From NCBI GenBank assembly GCA_006176705.1, contig QRFJ01004875.1, positions 62,001 to 126,000 on the forward strand: a stretch of 64,000 bases of DNA. The letters are read 5' to 3'. Position 1 is the first letter of the stretch, and each line of letters opens with the position of its first letter. Below, in pieces: positions 55,260 through 64,000 of the stretch. The translations under genes and the position numbers were made by a program. The DNA comes from Cocos nucifera (taxonomy: Eukaryota; Streptophyta; Magnoliopsida; Arecales; Arecaceae). A model generated the notes under the pieces. It did no database searches, had not been told where the DNA came from, and saw only the letters and a list, made by a program, of their open reading frames with translations.

Positions 55260-57539
55260 TGTTAGATATATGTGCCCTAGAAGCCAGAATTGGCTGACAC
55301 TTGTAATACACTTCTAGGGGCAAAATTGTAATTTTGACTAAAAGCAATAAATGGGTTATTTTCTATCACATATGTGTATTTAGTGTCTGTGATACATCCT
55401 TTGAGTTAATGGCAATGATAATTCATATTTTCAAGAGTTGAAAATTTAAGACATGAATAATCATTATTAACTCATAAATTGCTCCCGACCATAGGATCAT
55501 CACGAGGATGGTGATTGATCCAAAAGGTTGGTGTACAATCGCTTCTCTTTAGTAGATGAGTCTTGAGTCTACGGTGTGGAGACACCGGAGCGAGAGTACA
55601 GGTACTCGTTAGAGAACGAGGGCACTGAGCGTGACCACCTCGAGTAGTCATTAGGGAGTCTACCTTCTCGTCAATGACTGACTCGATGCTGCAGTAGTGT
55701 GTCTGGTTCTTTGACCTGAGGTGCATCGGCAGTTCACCTTGAGGGTGTTATAGTTTGACTACACCATTACTCGGTCTCCTAGCCATATGGAACCCTGAGG
55801 TGTATGTTGGCTATGACATGTTCATTGTAGGAACTGGATTGCATCAAGATGGAATCTATCTACCTCGGTGGTAGAGGAGCAGCCCTATGATGATCATGAG
55901 AATCAAGTCCAGAAATCCATGGCCATGGTAGAGTGAAATAATAGAAAGAGTTTCTATTTAGATTTTCACATTGGACTTCGAATCGAATGATTACATCATA
56001 TGACAGAGACTAGGGTTTGACGAGTTTACCTTAACCCTAATCTGATCGGGGCTCAAGATAGAAGAACTGAATCACACAGGTAGCTGCACCAAGAGGTTCG
56101 CATTCAGCTCTGATGGGTTGCCACCATATACTGCTAGGTGTCACTGGTGGATTTTGGGAGCAATTAGAATGATTTAGATGATCGATCATTCTAGCTGTTC
56201 GAATCAGAAGAGTTCTGATCCATCGAAAGGAGTTTCGATGATGTCGATGATAGAGATCATGACATATCCCATTACCATACAGAACTGAACCTAACTGGGT
56301 CACACAAACAAGGGTTTGAATCTGGTGATCATCAATTGAACTGATCTAGTTCAATTGATCTGAATGAGATTCAATTAGGTTCAAGGAAATCGTGCTAGCA
56401 CTCGATTGAACCTAACGTTCTTCTTTTGCTATCATAAATAAGTTGTCCTGTCTGAGCCAAAGGAGTTTGTGCTCAATCAGAGGCCTTCATATGGTCTGAC
56501 TGGAGGTTGTCCAAGTCAGAAAAGGTTGTCTTATTTGTAAGACATTACCTGCCATTTTTGGTCACCTGCCATTTCTTGTTCTTTGACTTTGGTCAAAAGT
56601 CTACCTTTGACTGGTCAAACGTTGACCATTGACCCTTTGACTTTTGACCACATGTCATGCACCTATTGGAGAGCTGGTGGGGGCCTGTCCCCCTGCCAGA
56701 ACCTGGCAAGGAGGAGGGCGCACGCCAAGGGTGGCGTGAGCCCAAGTTTGGAGGCGCCTTGGAGTCCTTGTTGGACAAGGACTCCACCTCTCTTTTGGAT
56801 TCCAATTAGAGTTCTCCCTAAAACCAACTTTGACTGGTCTTAGGCACCCTCTAAGTAGGAATCCAGGGGACTCTATTCCCACCAATCAGATTTAGATCTG
56901 ATTTCACAAAGGGTTGTGATTGGTTGGGAATAAGAGAAGCTGGATCACAGTCAGTCTATAAATAAGACCCTGTGCCCAACTCAAAAAGAAGAAATTGAAT
57001 TGAGATCAAAGTTTCCCACACCCCAAGGCTGCCTCTCCCCTCTTCCTCCATGCCAAACCATCTTCTCCCCTTGCTCTCCACATCCAAAAGGAGTTTTGGA
57101 CCTTGGTTGGTGCGATCCAGATCAAAGAAAGGCGATCAAAAGCAAGAAGGCTGCACTGCTGCAAAGGACGACTGCAGATCTTCAAAAGGAGTTTTGAAGA
57201 TCCAGATCAGATCCAGATCTGATTTTTGGAGGTGTGATAGAGAAGAAGAGGATCTCCAGATCCAACCTGAGTGGATACCGGTAGAGGCCAGGCGCTTGCG
57301 TGGCTAGATCCAGAACCTTCCGCTGCAAATAGGATCATCAACAGGGTAATAGGATTACCCAAATCAGGTAAATTAAATTTGATTTAATTTATCTTTATTT
57401 TATTTCTATTATTAAAATAATAAAATCAGATCTGAAACATTCCAGATCTGATTGAGATCGAGAGAAAAATTTTGAAATATATCTCTCGATCTGATCAGAT
57501 TTGAACGAACCTGGTCTGGAAAATTAGGATTTTCCTTCA
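55260..57539 (+). repeat. Copia F 5' LTR
   Basis: TGTTAGATATATG to TTTTCCTTCA, 2280 bp, both ends intact. TATA near 56957 (CTATAAATAAG). Antisense frames 55726-55472 and 56303-56037 are the recurrent ones. Confidence 0.92.
56716..56785 (+). other. Double hairpin in U3 of copia F, loop of hairpin 1 inverted
   Basis: Hairpin 1: GGGCGCACGCC (56716-56726), loop AAGGGT, GGCGTGAGCCC (56733-56743). Hairpin 2: GGAGTCCTTGT (56761-56771), loop TGG, ACAAGGACTCC (56775-56785). The hairpin 1 loop is the exact reverse complement of the H loop ACCCTT. Confidence 0.85.
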
Positions 57540-59033
57540 ACTGGATTTCTAATTGAGTCTCTCACCGTATCTAGAATATTGAGCCCAATCTATCCTCCAA
57601 CCTATAGCATCTAATGCCTAATAGACATGATTGCATCTTTCTGATGCAACTGAGCCACTGTAACCAACCAATAATAATCAACCCCGAAAAGGGCCCGCAC
57701 ATCTACAATGGTGGAAGACCTTAGACTTAATCTTTTCTTAGGGATATTTGATTTAGGTCTCATTAAACTAGACTTGACATAGTCATAACCATTATTACTA
57801 ACCAAGTGGCATGGATTAGCTCGGATTATTGACCACCTCAGATCAGAATTGAGTCAACAAATATGGCGAGGTAAGTGAGACTAGTGAAAGGGATAAGCCA
57901 TTAACTCGACAAGAATGCATTCGAGTTGAGTAGCTCCCAATTAAAAACCAGTCGGTCGTATCTGCCAGACTTACCTTAGACACCAAATTATTGAGCTAGA
58001 ACCAATCGAGTTAGCCTACAATCTATACTCTAACCACTGAGCCTAATTAGGTCTTAGCTTGATCGATCACTCACGTGACTCGATTTTGATCCAGACTTAA
58101 TCCTATTAGGCTGGTCAATATAAGCATTGTTGATCCCATCTAACCAACTCTTGATTCGATTTGATCAACCGCTGACTTAATTGAGCTACCCAAGCCCGAA
58201 CCCAATTTTATGAACATGTCTTAGATCTGAAAATTCTCAATTTTAGACCTAATATGTTTCATAATCTTAATTCTTAATTAAGTTTAGGGTTCAAAAATAA
58301 AACATGCAAATAAGATCCTAGGGTTTTAGGATCTAGGATTTTGCAGAAAGTAAGTTTTCAATTTTTGATTAAGGACGAACGCACAGCACTCCTACACATC
58401 ATAAGAACACCCTATTGAATGGGAGGAGAGGATCTTTAAACCATACTTTGTTCTTATGATCGGACGGCCAAGGGGAATGCTTTAATCAAGAATACAACTA
58501 ATCTACAAAAACTAATTAGATATAAGCATATATCTCATATAAGAAAATTGATCTAATTAAAACATGTTTTGCATACATCTCATGTATCATGCATGCATAT
58601 TTTTCAAATCTAAATTATCTCATAATCATCTAAAAAATTAAATTTAAATTTGATCTTATCAAATAAAATTTGATCTAGACCTATTTGTAAAACTATTCTA
58701 CAACTAGTCTAAACATGCAACTATCATATCTCATATGAATAAATTTATTTTATTTTATTTTTTATTTTTAAATCAGATTATAATATTTATAATATCAAAA
58801 AATAGAAAATAAATAGATCAAAAAATTATATTTGATCAAATTAAAATTATGATTACACTAGACTACACATAGAACAATTCTATTCCTAGTCTAGTTATGT
58901 ATCTCATATATTCTAGATCTAGATTTATTAATTTTAATTTTCTAATTTTAGATCTAATCACATCTCATGTGATATCTAAAATCACTAATTTATCAGATTA
59001 AATTAGATCTAAATAAATTTAATAAGAACCTGG

Positions 59034-59046
59034 CTCTGATACTAGT
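59034..59046 (-). promoter_or_regulatory. Copia G primer binding site
   Basis: CTCTGATACTAGT on plus, i.e. ACTAGTATCAGAG on minus, with TAGTATCAGAG for the normal TGGTATCAGAG. Adjacent to the LTR border at 59047. Confidence 0.8.
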
Positions 59047-61077
59047 TGAAGGAAAAATCCTGAATTTCTCGGATCAGATTCGTTCAGATCTGATTGAATT
59101 GAGAGGCATATTTTTAAAAATTTTCTCTTAGATCTTAACTAGATCTAGAACTTTTCAAAACTAATTTTATGATCTAATAAATAAAAAAATTAAATTAAAT
59201 TAAATCTAATTAGTTTTACCTTGATTCTAGGTAATCTGATTACTCGTTGATGATCTTGTTGAAGCCCTAAGGTTCTGGATCTAGCCACACAAGCACCTGG
59301 CCTCTATCGGTATCCACTTAGGCTGGATCTGGAGATTTTCTACTTTTCTTTCTTTTCTCCAAGAATTAGATCTGGATCTGATTTGGAGAATCTTCAAAAC
59401 TCCTTCTGAAGATCACCCATCGTCTCTGCAGCAATGCTGCCTTCTTCCTTTTTCGTCAGCCTTTTCTTGCTTGACTCGCAATAATCTAAAGCCTAACTTC
59501 CTTGGGCATGGAGAGGAGAGAGAGGATCAAAAAGGTGGCATGAAGGAGGAAGAGGAGCAGCCTTGGGGCATGGGCTAAGAGAAACTCTTAAAAATGTGGA
59601 CACAGATAGGTCTTTATATAGACTCTACTGCGCCATGCAGTGCCACATCATCCCAGCCAATCACATTGCTTCATGCAATTAGATTTAAATCTGATTGATG
59701 GGATGATGTCACCTGATCCAATCAGATGAGAGACCCATAGATTCATCCTAAGGTGGTGCCTAAGACTGGTCAAAGTCTATAGGTGAGGGTCACCTAGTTT
59801 GAATCCAAGAAGCATCCTGGAGTCCCATCCGTATTGGACTCCAGGCATCCCTATCCATAGGCGCACGCCATCCTAGGCATGCACCCCCTTCTTTCTAATT
59901 TTCAAAGAGGAGACAAGCCCCTATCTGCTCTCCAATAAGTGTACGACACATGGGCAGATGTCCAAGGGTCAAAGGTCAATGTTTGACCAAGTTAAAGTAC
60001 AAGAATTAGCAGGTGATGGAAAATGGTAGGTGTTGTCTCAAATTTATCTCATAAATTAAGACAACCCTTTTCTAACTTAAACATGCTCCAATCATATTAG
60101 ATAAAGGTACCTGAGTGAGCACAAACTCATTTGGCTCAGTCAAGATAACTTTTATGATAAGAAAAAGGAGAATGTTAGGCTCAATCATGTGCTAGCATGA
60201 TTTTCTTGAACCTAATTGAATCTTATTCAAATCAACTGAACTGGATTAGTCCAATTGATGATATCTAGGTCCAAACTCATGTTTGTGCGATCTAGTTAGG
60301 TTCAGTTCTGTATGGTAATGGGACATGTAGTGATCTCCATCATCAACATCATCAAAACTCCTTTTGATGGATCAGAACTCTTCTGATTCAGACAACTTAG
60401 AATGATCGATCATCTAAATCATTCTGATTGCTCCCAAAATCCACCAGTGACACCTAGCAGTATATGGTGGCAATCCATCAAAACTAAAAATGAACCTCTT
60501 GGTGCAGCTACTTGTGTGATTAAGTTCTTCTATCTGGAGCCTCGATCAGATTAGGGTTAAGGTGAACTCGTCAAACCCTAATTTCTATCATATGATTTAA
60601 TCATTCGATTCAAGTTCGATGTGAAAACCTTAATAGAAACTCTTTCTATTATTTCACACTTTGCCATGACCATGGACTTATGGACTTGATTCTCATGATC
60701 ATCATAGGGCTGCTCCTCTTCTACCGAGGTAGATAGATTCTATCTTGGTCCAATCTAATTCCTACAATGAACATGCTATAGCCAACATACACCTCAGAAT
60801 TTCAAATGGCTAGGAGATCGAGTCATGGTGTAGTCAAACTATAATACCCTCAACGTTAACTATCGATGCACCTCAGGTCAAAGAATCAGACACACCACTG
60901 CAGCTTCGAGTCAGTCATCGACGAGAAGGTAGACTTTCTTATGACTACTCGAGGTGGTCACACTCAGTGTCCTCATTCTCTAACGAGTACCTATACTCTC
61001 GCTCTGATTTTTCTACACCGTAGACTCAAGACTCATCTACTATAATGACGTGATTGTACACTAACCTTCTGGATCAA
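59047..61077 (-). repeat. Copia G 5' LTR, truncated
   Basis: TGAAGGAAAAATCC onward, reversed LTR. U3 hairpins decayed (GGCGCACGCC/GGCATGCACC near 59862-59886). It ends at GGATCAATC, fused to mid-LTR F sequence CCCCTGCCAGAACC. Confidence 0.85.
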
Positions 61078-61933
61078 TCCCCCTGCCAGAACCTGGCAAG
61101 AAGGAGGGCGCACGCCAAGGGTGGCGGGAGCCCAAGTTTGGAGGAGCCTTGGAGTCCTTGTTGGACAAGGACTCCACCTCTCTTTTGGATTCCAATTAGA
61201 GTTCTCCCTAAAACCAACTTTGACTGGTCTTAGGCACCTTCTAAGTAGGAATCCAGGGGACTCTATTCCCACCAATCAGATTTAGATCTGATTTCACAAA
61301 GGGCTGTGATTGGTTGGGAATAAGAGAAGCTGGATCACAGTCAGTCTATAAATAAGACCCTGTGCCCAACTCAAACAAGAAGAAATTGAATTGAGATCAA
61401 AGTTCCCCATGCCCCAAGGCTGCCTCTCCCCTCTTCCTCCATGCCAAACCATCTTCTCCCCTTGCTCTCCATGTCCAAAAGGAGTTTTGGACCTTGGTTG
61501 GTGCGATCCAGATCAAAGAAAGGCGATCAAAAGCAAGAAGGCTGCACTGCTGCAAAGGACGACTGTAGATCTTCAAAAGGAGTTTTGAAGATCCTCCAGA
61601 TCAGATCCAAATTTGATTTTTGGAGGTGTGATAGAGAAGAAGAGGATCTCTAGATCCAGCTCGAGTGGATACCGGTAGAGGCCAGGTGCTTGCGTGGCTA
61701 GATCCAGAACCTTCCGCTGCAAACAGGATCATCAACAGGGTAATAGGATTACCCAAATCAGGTAAATTAAATTTGATTTAAATTATCTTTATTTTATTTT
61801 TATTATTAAAATAATAAAATTAGATCTGAAATATCCCAGATCTGATTGGGATCGAGAGAAAAATTTTGAAATATATCTCTCGATCTGATCAGATTTGAAC
61901 GATCCTGGTCCGAAAAATCAGAATTTTCCTTCA
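61078..61933 (+). repeat. Copia F 3' LTR, distal part
   Basis: CCCCTGCCAGAACC to TTTTCCTTCA, corresponding to 56687-57539. It keeps hairpins 1 and 2 and the TATA box. The first ~1430 bases of this LTR are lost at the junction with G. Confidence 0.88.
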
Positions 61934-62199
61934 GAAAGATCTTAGACTTAATCTTTTCTTAGGAAGATTTAATTTAAGTCTCTTTAAACTTGACTTGACA
62001 TAGCCATAACCATTATGAATAACCTAGTGGCATGGGTTAGCTTGGATTATTAGCCATCTTATATCAGGACTGAGTTGACAAATATGGCCAAGTAAGTGAG
62101 ACCGATGGAAGGGATATGCCATTAACTTGACAAGAATGCATTTCAGTCAAGCAGTTTTCAATTAAAAATTAGTTGATCGTATATGCCAAACTTACCTTA
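61934..62199 (-). other. Copia E leader, second part
   Basis: Resumes after F with GAAAG and ATCTTAGACTTAATC; matches the G leader 57720-57985 and the C leader in reverse. Ends at CTTACCTTA where LTR H begins. Confidence 0.75.
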
Positions 62200-64000
62200 T
62201 ATCAGATATATGTGCCCTAGATGTCAGAATTGGTTGACACTTGTAATACACTTCTAGGGGCAAAATTATAATTTTGACTATAATTAATAAAATGGGTTAT
62301 TTTCTATCACATATGTGTATTTAGTGTCTGTGATACATCCTTTGAGTTAATGGTAATGATAATTCATATTTTCAAGAGTTGAAAATTTAAGACATGAATA
62401 ATCATTATTAACTCATAAAATGCACCCGACCATAGGATCATGATGAGGATGATGATTGATTCAAAAAGTTGGTGTACAATCGCTTCTCTTTAGTAGATGA
62501 GTTTTGAGTCTACGGTAGGGAGACATCAGAGCGAGAATATAGATACTCGTTAAAGAATGAGGGCACCGAGCGTGACCACCTCGAGTAGTCATTAGGAAGT
62601 CTACCTCCTCGTCAATGACTAACTCAATACTGCAGTGGTGTGTCTGGTTCTTTGACCTGAGATGCATCGGTAGTTCAACTTAAGGGTGTTATAGTTTGAC
62701 TACACCATTACTCGATCTCCTAGCCATACGAAATCCTGAGGTGCATGTTGGCTATAGCATGTTCATTATAGGAACTGAATAGCACCAAGATGGAATCTAT
62801 CTACCTCGGTGGTAGAGGAGCAGCCCTATGATGATCATGAGAATCAAGTCCAAAAGCCCATGGCCATGGCAGAGTGAAATAATAGAAAGAGTTTCTATTT
62901 AGGTTTTCACATTAGACTTGAATCGAATGATTACATCATATGACAGAGACTAGGGTTTGACGAATTCACCTTAACCCTAATCTGATCGGGACTCAAGGTA
63001 GAAGAACTTAATCACACGGATAACTGCACCAAAAGGTTTGTATTCAACTCTGATGGGTTGCCACCATATACTGTTAGGTGTCACTGGTGGATTTTGGGAG
63101 CAATTAGAATGATTTAGATGATCGATCATTCTAGCTGTTCGAATCAGAAGAGTTCTGATCCATCAAAAGAAGTTTCGATGATGTCGATGATAGAGATCAT
63201 GACATATCCCATTACCATATAGAACTAAACCTAACTAGATCACACAAACGAGGGTTTGAATCTGGTGATCATCAATTGAACTGATCCAGTTCAATTGATC
63301 TAAATGAGATTCAATTAGGTTCAAGAAAATCGTGCTAGCACTCGATTGAACCTAACGTTCTTTTTTTTCTATCATAAATAGTTATCCTGACTGAGCCAAA
63401 AGAGTTTGTGCTCAATCAGAGGCCTTCACTTTGTCTGACCGGAGCTTGTCCATGTCAGAAATGGTTGTCTTATTTTGTAAGACATTACCTACCATTTTTG
63501 GTCACCTACCATTTCTCGTCCTTTGACTTTGGTCAAAAGTTGACCTTTGATTGATCAAATGTTGACCATAGGTACTTTAACTTCTCTCCATATGTCACAC
63601 ACCTATTGGAGGGCTGGTGGGGGCTTGTCCCCCTACCAAAACTTGACAAGGAGGAGGGCACACGCCACCCTTGGCGTGTGCCCAAGCTGGAGGCGCCTAG
63701 GAGTCCCTATTGGATAGGGACTCCATCTCCTTTTTGGATTCCAAATAGACTCTTTCTAAGAACCAAGTTTGATTGGTCTTAGGCTCCATCTAAGGAGGAA
63801 ACCAAGGGACTCTATTTCCATCAATCAGATTTAGATTTGATTTCACAAAGGGTTGTGATTGGTTGGGAAGAAGAGGAGTTGGATCACGCATAGTCTATAA
63901 ATAAGACCCTGCGCACAACCCAAAGAAAAATAAGAATTCCCACGCCCTAAGGCTAGTTCTCTCCTCCTCCTCCATGCCAAGCCCATCTTCTCCCTCTCCT
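62200..64000 (+). repeat. H: copia-family LTR, continues past the window
   Basis: TATCAGATATATGTGCCC (family start TGTTAG with changes) and then collinear with the C and F LTRs. Hairpins at 63656-63683 and 63700-63724. TATA CTATAAATAAG near 63895. The window ends ~470 bases before the expected LTR end, so whether H is solo or a full element is unknown. Confidence 0.9.

Larger units (their letters stand above)
57545..61077 (-). mobile_element. Copia G: 5' end of a minus-strand copia (leader, PBS, partial 5' LTR) inside F
   Basis: 57545-59033 is a leader in reverse (C leader from ~38000 down to ~36521). The PBS is at 59034-59046. The 5' LTR runs from 59047 and stops at 61077, ~430 bases short of its outer end. 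The leader part 57545-57719 overlaps the E leader 55085-55259 with roughly 12% difference, so it is a separate copy and not a piece of E. No gag or pol. Confidence 0.75.
55260..61933 (+). mobile_element. Copia F: LTR-flanked plus-strand element whose interior is replaced by reversed copia G
   Basis: Complete 5' LTR 55260-57539 and the distal part of a 3' LTR 61078-61933 share marker variants (hairpin 1 loop AAGGGT followed by AAGTTTGGAGG) not found in C or H, so they belong to one element. Flanks GGAAG (55255-55259) and GAAAG (61934-61938) form a target duplication with one change, in the E leader. The F interior survives only as A-ACTGG after the 5' LTR. The rest is minus-strand copia G. About 28 differences by eye over 850 bp between the two LTR parts. 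Confidence 0.75.
48512..62199 (-). mobile_element. Copia E: minus-strand copia element inserted in D, interrupted by F and H
   Basis: 3' LTR 48512-50791, pol and gag on the minus strand to about 54715, 5' leader 54716-55254, then copia F (55260-61933); the leader resumes at 61939 and is broken by LTR H at 62200. Its 5' LTR is beyond the window. The leader on both sides of F aligns consecutively with the C leader (37855-37500 region). Same family as C and D. Confidence 0.8.

Noticed and set aside
50787..61077. E and G as one continuous minus-strand element
   Set aside because: The leader stretch 55085-55259 is present again, ~12% different, at 57545-57719, and the E leader resumes after F at 61939, so G is a separate copy.

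Overview
The window looks like heterochromatic, repeat-filled plant nuclear DNA. I find no host gene, no rRNA or tRNA gene and no CRISPR array. Almost all of it is LTR retrotransposon. Families seen are Ty1/copia (a SIRE/Maximus-type gag, Tork-type polyproteins, and a copia family with 2.27-kb LTRs present as eight or more pieces) and Ty3/gypsy of the Tat lineage, with an antisense ORF and two RNase H domains. The families suggest a flowering plant. A monocot, perhaps a palm, is my guess from general resemblance only.

Layout. 1-396 is unassigned. 397-8460 is the 3' half of a minus-strand Tat element (T1), split by an old internally deleted copia (A, 2226-5848). 8461-8653 is AT-rich with subterminal-repeat-like motifs. 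From 8654 onward the window is one nest. A pol-less SIRE-like element (S, 8654-15255) carries a reversed LTR fragment (J), a solo Tat LTR (T3), and copia B (15256-20482). B is interrupted in its 3' LTR by minus-strand copia D (20483-24388, resuming 46578-48511). D is interrupted by a Tat gypsy element (T2, 24394-46572, target duplication GTACC), and T2 is interrupted in an antisense intron by copia C (34238-43491). D is interrupted again in gag by minus-strand copia E (48512 onward). E carries plus-strand copia F (55260-61933), which itself holds a reversed copia fragment G, and then plus-strand LTR H (62200 to the window end).

How it works together. These are decayed copies of the gag-protease-integrase-RT-RNase H (copia) or gag-protease-RT-RNase H-integrase (gypsy) machinery. 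No copy is intact. C is youngest by LTR similarity: about 18 differences by eye over 1.37 kb. F is next (about 28 over 0.85 kb). T2 and A are old, with roughly 16-18% difference in sampled LTR stretches.

Most unusual points: C sits in T2 without a normal 5-bp target duplication, flanked instead by a ~238-bp duplication with microhomology junctions. The copia LTR carries two hairpins with compensatory changes between copies and a loop that occurs in both orientations. T1 and T2 share a spliced antisense gene with matching intron borders. T2 has an 11-copy ~115-bp array in its 3' region, and 28-bp arrays of variable length sit in the Tat LTRs.
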